A stretch of DNA of 64,000 nt, taken from NCBI GenBank assembly GCA_963535465.1, contig CAUSWF010000001.1, positions 62,001 to 126,000 of the forward strand, written 5' to 3'. The position numbers and the translations under genes were made by a program. The notes under the pieces were generated by a model, which ran no database searches, was not told the origin of the DNA, and saw only the letters and a program-made list of their open reading frames with translations. Every line of letters begins with the position of its first letter. Within the stretch, counting starts at the first letter, position 1. Origin of the DNA: CAUSWF01 sp963535465 (lineage in GTDB: Bacteria; Bacillota_I; Bacilli_A; RF39; UBA660). Below are positions 17,642 through 26,788 of the stretch, one piece after another.

Positions 17642-18502
17642 ATGAAGAAATTATTATATATATTTTTATTAATACTTATACCAATACTATTAACAGGATG
17701 TAAACAAGATGATATGGATGGGATTACTATTACTACTACAAGTTATCCAATAGAATATGTTACTAAAAGACTATATGGTCGTCACGCTAAAGTTAAGTCT
17801 GTATATCCTGATGGGGTTGATCAAAATACATATCAGATAAGTGCTAAGACTAAGAAAAAAATATCTGAAACTAATTTATTTATATATAATGGTAATTTAG
17901 AAAATGATAAAAAATTGGCATTAGAATTACTTGATTTAAACCCATCTTTAAAAATAATAGATGCTTCTTTAGTAATTACTCCTACTTATTCTTCTTATGA
18001 ATTGTGGCTTAATCCTTCATATTTACTTATGATGTCTCAAAATATTAGAACTGGGTTAAAAGAATATATTACTTCTTCTTTACTTGAGAAAGAAATCGAT
18101 AAGAATCATGAATTATTAAAAGAAGAATTATCTAAATTGGATGCTAATATTAGATTAGCAATAGACAACTCTAGAAATAAGAGTATTTTAACTTCAAATA
18201 AAGAGTTAACTTATTTAAAAAATTTTGGTTTTAATGTATATGTTTTAAATAAAGATACTAAAGAAAAAGAAAAAGTAGAAATAGAAAATATAATTAATAA
18301 AGAAGATTTATCTTATATATATGCATTTAAAAATGATAATATAAATGATGTTGCTAATAATTTTATTAATAAATTTAATCTTAAGATAGCCTATTTACAT
18401 AAGTTAGATAATATATCTGATTTAGAGAGAAGTGAGAATAAAGATTATATATCTATTACAAATGAAAACTTAGATTTATTAAAACAAGAACTATATCAAT
18501 AG
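17642..18502 (+). CDS. ZnuA/TroA-like lipoprotein lacking the metal ligands
   Basis: A 286-residue lipoprotein: signal peptide ending LLTGC with the lipid Cys at residue 20. The overall order of motifs is that of metal-binding ZnuA-type proteins (TTSYPIEYVTKRL, SETNLFIYNG, ELWLNPSYLL, the long helix, then the second lobe). The His ligands are missing: the usual PHxYEP reads QNTYQI, and the usual HVWLDP reads YELWLNP. No ABC permease or ATPase is nearby. It may have lost metal transport and serve another surface role. The start at 17642 follows GGAAAGAGG; an in-frame ATG at 17621 lacks a ribosome site. Confidence 0.7.
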   Translation: MKKLLYIFLLILIPILLTGCKQDDMDGITITTTSYPIEYVTKRLYGRHAKVKSVYPDGVDQNTYQISAKTKKKISETNLFIYNGNLENDKKLALELLDLNPSLKIIDASLVITPTYSSYELWLNPSYLLMMSQNIRTGLKEYITSSLLEKEIDKNHELLKEELSKLDANIRLAIDNSRNKSILTSNKELTYLKNFGFNVYVLNKDTKEKEKVEIENIINKEDLSYIYAFKNDNINDVANNFINKFNLKIAYLHKLDNISDLERSENKDYISITNENLDLLKQELYQ

Positions 18503-18516
18503 TTCTTGATTTTTAT
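18483..18516 (+). terminator. Terminator of the ZnuA-like gene
   Basis: CAAGAACT and AGTTCTTG form an 8-bp stem across the stop codon, followed by ATTTTTA. Confidence 0.65.
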
Positions 18517-18567
18517 ATCATTATTTGATAAACTAGATGTGCTTATGAAAAAAAGTGAGGTGAAAGT

Positions 18568-18810
18568 ATGCCAAATATTAAAAGTGCTATAAAGAGAATG
18601 AGAAGTAACGCTAGAAAGACTCTAGTTAATACTCCAGTAACTTCATCTATGGCTACAGCTGTTAAGAAAGTAGAAAAGAACCCTACTAAGGAAACTCTAC
18701 AAGTTGCAGTTAAGAGAATAGATAAGGCTGTTGCTAATGGTTCAATTAAGCAAAATAAAGCTTCTAGATTAAAATCTAGATTAACTAAAGCAGTAAATAA
18801 TACTAAGTAA
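18568..18810 (+). CDS. rpsT: 30S ribosomal protein S20
   Basis: An 80-residue basic protein beginning MPNIKSAIKRMRSN, the standard start of S20, with the long helical Lys/Arg-rich body and the A-SRLKSRLTKAVN end. S20 binds 16S rRNA early in small-subunit assembly. GAGGTG precedes the ATG at 18568 and a strong terminator follows the stop, so it is a single-gene unit. Its codons look more optimised than those of its neighbours, fitting high expression. Confidence 0.97.
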   Translation: MPNIKSAIKRMRSNARKTLVNTPVTSSMATAVKKVEKNPTKETLQVAVKRIDKAVANGSIKQNKASRLKSRLTKAVNNTK

Positions 18811-18834
18811 ACCAATTTCGATTGGTTTTTTTAT
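18809..18834 (+). terminator. Terminator of rpsT
   Basis: AAACCAAT-TTCG-ATTGGTTT, a stable TTCG tetraloop hairpin with a long T-run directly after the stop codon. Confidence 0.9.
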
Positions 18835-18879
18835 TTACTTTTACAAATATCTTATCTATAATTTATATAGGAGTATGAT

Positions 18880-19803
18880 ATGAAAAAGATATTAAGTGGT
18901 CTAATTAATTTAGGAATATTATTAATAATTATAGGATTAGTAATTAATTATAAAGAAGAAATATTAAATGTATATAAAGTATACATTTTATCTGCAAATG
19001 ACAAATTAAGCATTAACAATAATAAATATCATAGAGAGTATAACTTTAATTATATTAAAAACACTAGTAATTATTCGCCAAAGAATAGAAAAGAAATTAG
19101 AGATATATACTATACACTTATAAATAGTGGTCAAAGAGATTTTACTTTTTTTTGCCCTACTTCATATAAGGAATGTATTAGTGTAGTTGATGAAGTTGGT
19201 AATGATTCTACTATGTTATCTCATATAAATAATTTCACTCATCCTTATAATGGATTTAAACATATTGAAACAAAATATGATAATTTAGGTAGAGTAACTA
19301 TTCATATTGATAAATCATATACCGATGAACAAATCAATGAGGTTGATAAAAAGATAGATGAAGTTCTTAATAGAATAGATAAGAATTTATCTATAAAAGA
19401 GAAAATTAAACAAATACATGATTATATAATAAATAGTACTAAGTATGATAAAGAAAGAAGTGAGAAAAATATTGTTAAATATTCTTCTGATATTGCATAT
19501 GGTCCTCTTGTTGAAGGATATGCTCTTTGTGGTGGATATACAGATGCGATGGAATTATTCTTAGAGAGATTAAATATAAAGAGTTATAAAGTTTCAAGTG
19601 AAAATCACGTATGGAATGCTGTTAATTTAGATGGTAATTGGTATAACTTGGACTTAACTTGGGATGATCCTGTTGCTAGTGACGGTAGAAATATCTTAGA
19701 CTATTCTTTCTTCTTAATAGATACTAATAAGCTTCATAGTATAGAGAAAAATGAACATAATTTTGATATGAATGTTTATAGCGAATTAAAAGGAAATGAC
19801 TAA
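18880..19803 (+). CDS. Membrane-anchored transglutaminase-like protein
   Basis: A 307-residue protein with one N-terminal membrane segment (about residues 8-24) and a transglutaminase-like core outside. The triad is visible: Cys in GYALCGGYTDAMELF (around residue 215), His in SENHVWNAV and Asp in NLDLTWDDP. Bacterial proteins of this type act as peptidases or cross-linking enzymes, often at the cell surface. The residues upstream of the core are not recognised. Start ATAGGAGTATGAT-ATG at 18880. It is convergent with miaA, with which it overlaps by four bases. Confidence 0.8.
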   Translation: MKKILSGLINLGILLIIIGLVINYKEEILNVYKVYILSANDKLSINNNKYHREYNFNYIKNTSNYSPKNRKEIRDIYYTLINSGQRDFTFFCPTSYKECISVVDEVGNDSTMLSHINNFTHPYNGFKHIETKYDNLGRVTIHIDKSYTDEQINEVDKKIDEVLNRIDKNLSIKEKIKQIHDYIINSTKYDKERSEKNIVKYSSDIAYGPLVEGYALCGGYTDAMELFLERLNIKSYKVSSENHVWNAVNLDGNWYNLDLTWDDPVASDGRNILDYSFFLIDTNKLHSIEKNEHNFDMNVYSELKGND

Positions 19804-19818
19804 TTCATTTCCTTTTTT
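19788..19818. terminator. Bidirectional terminator between convergent genes
   Basis: A perfect 12-bp stem AAAAGGAAATGA/TCATTTCCTTTT with a 5-base loop carrying both stop codons. Confidence 0.85.
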
Positions 19819-20669
19819 ATATACTCATATATTTTATCAATTGTTTTATTAAAATTATCATATGATACATCAAACCACTTAGTTTTAAATTGATTTTTAA
19901 AATAAGTAAATTGTCTTTTAGCATATTTTCTTGAGTTATGCTTAATTTTTTCTACTGTATTTTCAATATTATTATCGTTAAAATAATCATTAAACTCTTT
20001 ATACCCTATTGCACTATTTAATACTCTCGAGTCTTTATATCTATCTTTTAAGTTGTTTATTTCGTCCAATAGGCCATTTTTAATCATGCTATCTACCCTG
20101 TTATTTATTACTTTATATAAAGTGTCCCTATCAGTAGTTAAACCTATTATAATAGATGGATATATTATATCTGCTTTTTCAGATAGTGGGATATTATTTT
20201 CTAATTTTGATAATAGTCTTACTATTCTTCTTCTATTTGAATAGTCAATGTCAAATTTTCCATATTCTTTTATTTTTGATATTATTTGATCATTTGTTAG
20301 GTCATCATATCTATTTATTTCTTCTTCATGAAATTTATAATCATATAATAATGATTTAATATATAATCCTGTTCCACCTACTACTATTATATTTTTACCT
20401 TTTTCTTTTATTTGTTCTATAGCAACTCTCGCATCTTTTTGATAATCATAGATTGTATAGTTGTTACATACATCTACTATATCTATTAAATAGTGATTAA
20501 TACCATTTCTTTCTTCTAATGTTGGTTTGGCTGAAGCTATATTTAATTCTTTATATACTGAAACAGCATCTCCATTAATTATTTCGGCATTTAATCTTTT
20601 AGCTAGTTCAACAGATGCTTTAGTCTTACCTACTCCTGTTGGACCTACAATAACAATTATTTTATTCAT
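19800..20669 (-). CDS. miaA: tRNA dimethylallyltransferase
   Basis: A 289-residue enzyme that puts the isopentenyl group on A37 of tRNAs reading UNN codons. The P-loop GPTGVGKTKASVEL is at residues 8-21, followed by the substrate motif NGDAVSVYKELNIASAKP, GGTGLYIKSL near 98 and the C-terminal tRNA-binding helices with SRKYAKRQFTYFKNQ. Start AGAGGGATTATA-ATG at 20669 overlaps the mutL end by eight bases, the classic mutL-miaA arrangement of Firmicutes. Confidence 0.95.
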   Translation of the reverse strand: MNKIIVIVGPTGVGKTKASVELAKRLNAEIINGDAVSVYKELNIASAKPTLEERNGINHYLIDIVDVCNNYTIYDYQKDARVAIEQIKEKGKNIIVVGGTGLYIKSLLYDYKFHEEEINRYDDLTNDQIISKIKEYGKFDIDYSNRRRIVRLLSKLENNIPLSEKADIIYPSIIIGLTTDRDTLYKVINNRVDSMIKNGLLDEINNLKDRYKDSRVLNSAIGYKEFNDYFNDNNIENTVEKIKHNSRKYAKRQFTYFKNQFKTKWFDVSYDNFNKTIDKIYEYIKKEMN

Positions 20670-22374
20670 TATAATCCCTCTTAAACATTTTAATTAATTG
20701 GTCTTTTGAGAAAGCTATTATTGTTGGTCTTCCATGTGGACAGGTAAATGGATTATTACAATATCTTATATTATCAAGTAAATATTTTGCTTCTTCTAAA
20801 GATATATAAGTATGTGCTTTAACACTCATATGACATGCCATAGATGTTGCGGCTTTATCGATAAACTTTTTCTTATCAAAATTATTATCACTAATGATAA
20901 TATCAAATATTTTTTTAAGAGAATAGTTATTAGCATCTGTTAACCAAGTTGGGTGTTCTCTTACTATGAATGTATTATTTCCAAATTCTTCTATATCTAT
21001 GCCAAGTGCTTTAATATCATCTAGTCTTTTTGATATTTTAATTGCCTCATCTTTTGTAAATTCAAATTTCATTGGAACAGCAAGTGTTGTAATATTTAAA
21101 TCTTCTTTTGTCATACTATCTACTAATTTTTCATAGTTAATTCTTTCGGCGATAGCATGTTGATCTATTAGATACATTCCATCTTCGTTATAAGCTACTA
21201 TAAACGTTTTATCTATGATACCAATTGGTGTCATTTCTTTAATTATTTTTTCTTCTTGGTATGATATTTTATCTTCTTCTACTGAGAAGTCTAATTTTAC
21301 TTCTTCGTAATTATTTATTATTTCTTCTTGATTATTTATTTGTCTATTTACTTCACTTATATTATCTCTTACATAGGCATCTGGTATTAAGTTTCTTTTA
21401 CTTAGTATGTTATCTATACTGTTTAATAATAATTCCGATAGTGAGTTAAATTTAGAAAATTTAATATCTTGTTTAGTTGGATGAATATTTACATCTATTA
21501 GTATCGGATCAACATCTATATTTATAACAACGATTGGATATCTTCCTTCATGTATATAGGTATGATATGCTTTGCTTATTACTTTTACGATATCATTATT
21601 TTTTATTACTCTACCGTTTATTAATATAGTAATAGCGTTTTTAAATGATTTAGTTACTTCGGGATAACTTATATAACCATATATACTATAATCATCATTA
21701 TCAGCACTTATTTCAATCATTTTTTTAGCTACTTCAGCTCCATATATTTCATATATAACTTTTAATAAATCTCCATTACCTGTTGTCTTAAACAGAGTTT
21801 TTGAATTATTTGTTAGAGTCCATTTTATATTAGGATAGCTAAGAGCCATTTTATTAATATATTCTACAATATTGGCTAATTCACTATATTGATTTTTTAA
21901 ATATTTTAATCTTACAGGAGTATTATAAAATAAATCTTCTACTGTTATTTTTGTTCCTTTTACTAGTTGAGCATTAGAAATGTCTAATATTTTTCCACCT
22001 TCTATTTTTATATTAGTTCCTTCTATTTCGTTACTAGTTAGTAGATTCATTTTTGAAATAGATGCGATAGATGGTAGAGCTTCTCCTCTAAATCCTAGTG
22101 ACGAGATATAAAACAAGTCATCTATGTCTTTTATTTTACTTGTAGCATGTCGTAAAAATGCAAGCTGGGCATCTTTTCTATCCATTCCATCTCCATCATC
22201 TGTTACTGATATCTTTTTTATACCTCCATCAAGCAAATCTATAGTAATAGAAGAAGAATTAGCATCGACACTATTCTCCACTAATTCTTTTACTATATTC
22301 ATACATTTTTCTACAACTTCTCCTGCCGCTATTTTATTAGCAAGATCTGTTGACATTACATTTATTTTACTCAT
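20662..22374 (-). CDS. mutL: DNA mismatch repair protein MutL with endonuclease motif
   Basis: A 570-residue GHKL ATPase. The N-terminal ATP-binding motifs are clear (AAGEVVEKCMNIVKELVENSVDA, DDGDGM, GFRGEALPSI). The C-terminal half carries DQHAIAERINYE, the nicking-endonuclease motif of MutL from bacteria without MutH, and CPHGRPT near the end. The ATG at 22374 gives the standard MSKINVMS start and is chosen over a GTG four codons upstream. No mutS lies in the window. The start is one base past the stop of the pilin gene, so the two are coupled. Confidence 0.94.
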   Translation of the reverse strand: MSKINVMSTDLANKIAAGEVVEKCMNIVKELVENSVDANSSSITIDLLDGGIKKISVTDDGDGMDRKDAQLAFLRHATSKIKDIDDLFYISSLGFRGEALPSIASISKMNLLTSNEIEGTNIKIEGGKILDISNAQLVKGTKITVEDLFYNTPVRLKYLKNQYSELANIVEYINKMALSYPNIKWTLTNNSKTLFKTTGNGDLLKVIYEIYGAEVAKKMIEISADNDDYSIYGYISYPEVTKSFKNAITILINGRVIKNNDIVKVISKAYHTYIHEGRYPIVVINIDVDPILIDVNIHPTKQDIKFSKFNSLSELLLNSIDNILSKRNLIPDAYVRDNISEVNRQINNQEEIINNYEEVKLDFSVEEDKISYQEEKIIKEMTPIGIIDKTFIVAYNEDGMYLIDQHAIAERINYEKLVDSMTKEDLNITTLAVPMKFEFTKDEAIKISKRLDDIKALGIDIEEFGNNTFIVREHPTWLTDANNYSLKKIFDIIISDNNFDKKKFIDKAATSMACHMSVKAHTYISLEEAKYLLDNIRYCNNPFTCPHGRPTIIAFSKDQLIKMFKRDYNE

Positions 22375-22375
22375 A

Positions 22376-22852
22376 TTAACAACCACTTGGTAGACTATCT
22401 ACGTATTTTCCTCCAGGAAATTCTTTATAACCACCTGGTGTTTTTCCATCAGCCATAAATGTATGATAATAATTATCACATCTTATTTGTACATAGTATT
22501 TATAACTATCAAGAGCTGAGGCATTTTCTATACTTTCATTATATACCCATACTTTACCACTACAAATTACATTGTTATTTTTAGGATCAATCATTTTTTC
22601 TAAATAGTCTTCACTAACTAATTTTGCGACAGGAACACTTACACATTTTTTACCTAGTATTTCTCCATTATGTCCATCTGATAGAAAGTAATTTTCTGCC
22701 GCTGTTTGAGCACTTGACTCCATAGTATTATAGTTATTTTTTCTTGCTTTATTAATATAGATATAAGTAACTGGTATAGCAACTCCTGCTAAAATACCTA
22801 TTATTGTAATAACTGCTAGTAACTCTACTAAAGTAAATCCATTTTTTTTCAT
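22376..22852 (-). CDS. Type IV pilin-like protein
   Basis: A 158-residue protein with a textbook class III prepilin signal: MKKNG, then cleavage before F6, with Glu at mature position 5 (FTLVELLAVITIIGILAG). A short globular domain with four Cys follows (KCVSV, VICSG, QIRCDN and the last residue), which could form two disulphides. It would be processed by a prepilin peptidase and assembled by the PilB-like ATPase encoded at 60353. It is linked to mutL and sits far from the other pilin genes. Start AGAGGTGTATT-ATG at 22852. Confidence 0.88.
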   Translation of the reverse strand: MKKNGFTLVELLAVITIIGILAGVAIPVTYIYINKARKNNYNTMESSAQTAAENYFLSDGHNGEILGKKCVSVPVAKLVSEDYLEKMIDPKNNNVICSGKVWVYNESIENASALDSYKYYVQIRCDNYYHTFMADGKTPGGYKEFPGGKYVDSLPSGC

Positions 22853-22869
22853 AATACACCTCTTTTTAA

Positions 22870-24627
22870 TTATACCTCATTTAGTGAAGAAATTAAATTC
22901 TTCGCTACATCTTTTGGTAATATTTCCTCTATTTCTTCTATGCTAGCTTCTTTTATTTTTTTTAAACTACCAAATTTCTTTATAAGTAAATTTCTTCTTG
23001 TCTCTCCTATTCCCTCTATCATATCAAGTCTTGAAGTAAGTAGTCCTTTACTTCTCAAATTTCTATGATAACTGATAGCGTATCTATGTACTTCATCTTG
23101 TATTTTTGTTAGAAATAAGAATAATTTTGAATCTTTTGGTACATCTAATACTTCTAAGTCTTGATTCATTATGTGGTTAGTTCTATGTTTATCATCTTTT
23201 ACTAATCCTATTATTGGTACATTTACATTTAATGATTGTAGTGTTTCTTTTACTGCACTAATTTGTGCTATACCACCATCCATTACTATTAAATCTGGTT
23301 TTTCTAAATTTTCCATTATTACTTTATAATATCTTCTATATATAACTTCTTTCATGGCTCCTATATCGTCATGGGCACTATTAATTTTATATTTTCTATA
23401 TAGATTTTTGTTAGGAATAAAATCATCAAATACTACTACTCCACCTACATAGTTTGTTCCAAATAGATGTGAATTATCATATGCTTCCATTCTAGATACA
23501 GATTTTAATTTTAATAATTTTTTTAATTCTTCTAAAGCTGCAAATCTTTCTTTATTATCATTTTTTATACTATTATTAACTAATTCAAATTGTTCTTTAG
23601 CGTTTTCTTTTGCTAAGTCTAATAATTCTTTAAATTTACCTTTTTTAGGGGTAAATAGCTCTATATTAAAATAACTACTTAGAAGCATATTAACATCTTC
23701 ATCTGGTGTATAAATAGCTTTGGGTAATACTCCAGTTAAATCATAAAATTTAATAATATATTCTACTAGTTCTTCATTAGGATTTAAGACATTAATTATC
23801 TCATTGTGTCTTCCATATAATAATCCATCTCTTATGAAAAATATTTCTATACTCATAAAATTATCTTCTAAATAATAATTTATTAAATCAAATTCATACT
23901 TTTTGTTTAAATCAATTTTTTGTTTAACTAATGTAGTATTTATATCATCACACATTTGTTTATATTCTAGTGCTTTTTCATAATTCATATTAAGAGATGC
24001 TTTATTCATTTCTTTAGTTAATCTATCTACTATTATTTCATTATGTCCTCTTAAGAAGTCTTTTATTTCACTTATATATTTATCTAATAAATCTTTATCT
24101 ATTTCTTTTTCACAATATCCTAGACATTCATGTATATGATAATATAAACATAATTTCTTTCTCATAGGATCACATTTTCTAAGGGGATATAGTCTATTTA
24201 TAATTTCAACTGTTCTGCGTGCCGCAGTAGCATTTGGATATGGTCCAAATAAATTACTTTTTACTTTATGTCTTTTAGTATTTCTAACTATTTTTACTAT
24301 AGGATATTTATCTGTAGTTAGTTCTATATATGGATATGTTTTATCATCCCTTAGTAATATATTATATTTAGGATCATATTTTTTTATTAAGGTAATTTCT
24401 AATATTAGAGATTCTAATTCACTACTAGTTACAATATATTCAAAGTCATCTATATTTTCTACTAATAATCTTGTTTTGCCAGTACTAAGTCCAGTGAAAT
24501 AACTTCTAAGTCTTTTATTTAAATCTTTTGCTTTACCTACATATATAATAACTCCATCACTGTTTTTCATTTGATAGGAACCAGGTTTATGTGGTACTAA
24601 TGCTAATTTTTCTTTAAAGTTTTTCAT
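22870..24627 (-). CDS. uvrC: UvrABC excinuclease subunit C
   Basis: A 585-residue nucleotide-excision repair nuclease. The GIY-YIG nuclease is at the N-terminus (PGSYQMKNSDGVIIYVGKAKDL, then RLRSYF), a UvrB-binding coiled region lies near residues 200-235, and the RNase H-like 5' nuclease domain has MEAYDNSH around 380. Two helix-hairpin-helix motifs close the protein (IEGIGETRRNLL and IEEILPKDVAKNL). It makes both cuts around a lesion with UvrB. Start GGTGATTTT-ATG at 24627. Confidence 0.96.
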   Translation of the reverse strand: MKNFKEKLALVPHKPGSYQMKNSDGVIIYVGKAKDLNKRLRSYFTGLSTGKTRLLVENIDDFEYIVTSSELESLILEITLIKKYDPKYNILLRDDKTYPYIELTTDKYPIVKIVRNTKRHKVKSNLFGPYPNATAARRTVEIINRLYPLRKCDPMRKKLCLYYHIHECLGYCEKEIDKDLLDKYISEIKDFLRGHNEIIVDRLTKEMNKASLNMNYEKALEYKQMCDDINTTLVKQKIDLNKKYEFDLINYYLEDNFMSIEIFFIRDGLLYGRHNEIINVLNPNEELVEYIIKFYDLTGVLPKAIYTPDEDVNMLLSSYFNIELFTPKKGKFKELLDLAKENAKEQFELVNNSIKNDNKERFAALEELKKLLKLKSVSRMEAYDNSHLFGTNYVGGVVVFDDFIPNKNLYRKYKINSAHDDIGAMKEVIYRRYYKVIMENLEKPDLIVMDGGIAQISAVKETLQSLNVNVPIIGLVKDDKHRTNHIMNQDLEVLDVPKDSKLFLFLTKIQDEVHRYAISYHRNLRSKGLLTSRLDMIEGIGETRRNLLIKKFGSLKKIKEASIEEIEEILPKDVAKNLISSLNEV

Positions 24628-24649
24628 AAAATCACCAATATCATTATAA

Positions 24650-24684
24650 CAAAAAATAAAAGGAAAGACTATTTCTTTCCTTTT
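24650..24684 (-). terminator. Terminator of the UPF0154 gene
   Basis: AAAAGGAAAG/CTTTCCTTTT stem followed by a T-rich stretch on the minus strand, overlapping the stop at 24669. Confidence 0.7.
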
Positions 24685-24884
24685 GACTTCATCATTTTCA
24701 TCATTTGATTAATTTGTTTTTGATTAGGAGTTCTTCCCATTCCTGACATTAAACTCTTAAGCATATCTTCAGTTATTGGTGGATTTTCAGTAACATATTT
24801 TTTCATATAGTTACGAGCTAAAAAGAATCCAACAATTCCACCTATGATAAGTCCAAATAATACTAATAATAAATCGTGTAGCAT
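24669..24884 (-). CDS. UPF0154 (YneF-like) small membrane protein
   Basis: A 71-residue protein with one N-terminal membrane segment (LLLVLFGLIIGGIVGFF), then RNYMKKYVTENPPITEDML and a Met-rich tail with NQKQINQMMKMMK. This fits the YneF family of Firmicutes and Mollicutes, whose exact role is not known. The ribosome site GGAG lies before the ATG at 24884. In Bacillus yneF also sits next to a transketolase gene, and here the transketolase-like gene lies just upstream, so the old gene order is kept. Confidence 0.9.
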   Translation of the reverse strand: MLHDLLLVLFGLIIGGIVGFFLARNYMKKYVTENPPITEDMLKSLMSGMGRTPNQKQINQMMKMMKSKGKK

Positions 24885-24921
24885 TTTATCACTCCTTCAT
24901 ATTTATTTTATACAAATTCTT

Positions 24922-26760
24922 TTATTTAAGCAACTCTTCTACTCTTTTTTCTAATTTTTCTATTCCAAAGTTATATACTTCTTCTACTTCATCTTCTGTA
25001 GAACTATGAGTAGGAGTATCTATTGTTATTAAATATTTATCATCATATATTAATTTATGCCATGTATTAGAAGATGAGGAATCTATTACTATTTTTCTTA
25101 CTCCAACAGGTAATATTTCATCTTGATACTCATCAGTTTGAGTTAAGAATTTATTTAAATTAGGCATAGATACTACGTCTAAATATATTCCTTTTACTTC
25201 TAATCTATTAGCAATATCTATGGCTTTATATAATTGTCTTCCAGTTGATATAAGTATTCCATAAGGTTTATCTAACGATTCTCTTACTTTATATCCGCCA
25301 TTATTAAATGATTTGGCATCTGTTCCTTTTAAGACAGGTACTTTCTTTTTAGATAAGGCAATTGCATTAGTTGAAGATGTTTCTAATATGTTTCTAAATG
25401 CTCCTATTACTTCATTTGCATCAGCTACTCTATATAGAGATAGTCCATTAATATCATTTAAAATACTAATAGCATCTATATATGAGTTTCCTAGTCCATA
25501 TATTGAATTATCTAGTAAGTCTGTTGTGAAGACATAAGTAGTATTATTACCTCTAATAGATGATGAAGTTATTCCTTCTAACATTTTATATACATTAGAT
25601 ATGTCATTAAATACAAAAGTTTTAAAGCCACAATTACTAATAGCATTCATTATAGGAGCAATACTAATAGATAACTTTTCATAATCTATGTTGTTCCCTA
25701 AATAATTTGATGATGATATATTATTTTCTAATACATTAGATGCGAATACTACTTTTGGATATTTTGATAGGTATTCTATTATTTTTTTAGAAGTTTCATA
25801 AGTAGATTCTTGTAAATCATCTGGTACTTCATAAATAAAATCTTTTATAGTAATTTCTTCATCAAAGAACTCATTTAATTCATTATTACTTCTTAATACT
25901 AAATCATCTTGTATAACATGGTCTAATCTATTTCCTATTATAGTAGACATATCTTCTAATATGTTTAATGATACTTGGAAAGGAGTTGATCTAACTTCTA
26001 AGTTATTTTTAATTTCTAGTGTTAAATCATCTGATAGATTATCTTCTATTAACTTATCTTTACCAAATTTAATATTTATAAATGATGGTCCTTCTTTAGA
26101 TATACCTTCAGACATAGCTTTATTTATATTTTCATTAGTTATATCATCAACTGTATATACAGAAAAACCTAATGATTGAAGCATCATTCCTATATTAGTA
26201 TTATTATCTCTACCTATATAAATTATATTTAAATTTTTTAGTTGTAATTTACCTGCTAAAGAAAGAGATTCTATTACACTACCATTTTCTAAATCTTTAC
26301 TGGTTAAGATACAGTATACTTTATAATTAATTAATTTAGGAAATAAAGCATTTAATTTAGCTTCTCCTATAGCTTCTCCTACTGCAGAAGCTACTTCTTC
26401 ATTAGATGCGATAGAAGTAAAGTCTATACCATTTACTTCACCTTTTACTGGGTAACCAGGGGATCCTATATCATGTTTAGTATAATTTATTAATTCTTCC
26501 AATTCTATAGGAAATCCTGATACTAGAAGTGTTGAATATAATGCTGGAGTTATACTAGGTGATATTATTACTCTATCTCTATTTAAATAATTACTGTTAG
26601 ATTTATTAAAAATTAAATGATTAGCGTATAAATTATATAATACAATAGATGCATCTATATTTTCTTGTATAAAACCAAACTTAGAACTATTTATCATATC
26701 AATACTAAGTGATGTTATTTGATTGATTATTTTATTTTGATTAATCTCAATATTGTTCAT
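24922..26760 (-). CDS. Transketolase-like protein without catalytic residues
   Basis: A 612-residue protein with the length and domain order of transketolase, but every catalytic motif I can place is changed. SGHPGA is SSKFGF (residues 25-30); the NGHGS motif is SPSITPAL (67-74); GPLGQG is SIASNEE (116-122); the thiamine-diphosphate GDG motif is TSKDLENG (153-160); the REH/REF Glu motif reads LSISIAPIM; and GLGEDGPTHQ is YGLGNSYID. Scaffold segments such as SLAGKLQLKNL remain clear. It should not bind thiamine diphosphate or do transketolation. The reading frame is intact and has a good ribosome site (GAGGAGAAATT), so it is a kept pseudoenzyme rather than a decaying gene. Confidence 0.8.
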   Translation of the reverse strand: MNNIEINQNKIINQITSLSIDMINSSKFGFIQENIDASIVLYNLYANHLIFNKSNSNYLNRDRVIISPSITPALYSTLLVSGFPIELEELINYTKHDIGSPGYPVKGEVNGIDFTSIASNEEVASAVGEAIGEAKLNALFPKLINYKVYCILTSKDLENGSVIESLSLAGKLQLKNLNIIYIGRDNNTNIGMMLQSLGFSVYTVDDITNENINKAMSEGISKEGPSFINIKFGKDKLIEDNLSDDLTLEIKNNLEVRSTPFQVSLNILEDMSTIIGNRLDHVIQDDLVLRSNNELNEFFDEEITIKDFIYEVPDDLQESTYETSKKIIEYLSKYPKVVFASNVLENNISSSNYLGNNIDYEKLSISIAPIMNAISNCGFKTFVFNDISNVYKMLEGITSSSIRGNNTTYVFTTDLLDNSIYGLGNSYIDAISILNDINGLSLYRVADANEVIGAFRNILETSSTNAIALSKKKVPVLKGTDAKSFNNGGYKVRESLDKPYGILISTGRQLYKAIDIANRLEVKGIYLDVVSMPNLNKFLTQTDEYQDEILPVGVRKIVIDSSSSNTWHKLIYDDKYLITIDTPTHSSTEDEVEEVYNFGIEKLEKRVEELLK

Positions 26761-26788
26761 AATTTCTCCTCTAAGATATTATATCATA

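Noticed and set aside
18543..18815. 90-residue minus-strand frame
   Set aside because: It is the mirror of rpsT, whose protein and terminator are unmistakable.
24922..26760. Annotation as functional transketolase (tkt)
   Set aside because: The catalytic and cofactor motifs are replaced, so only the fold is supported.
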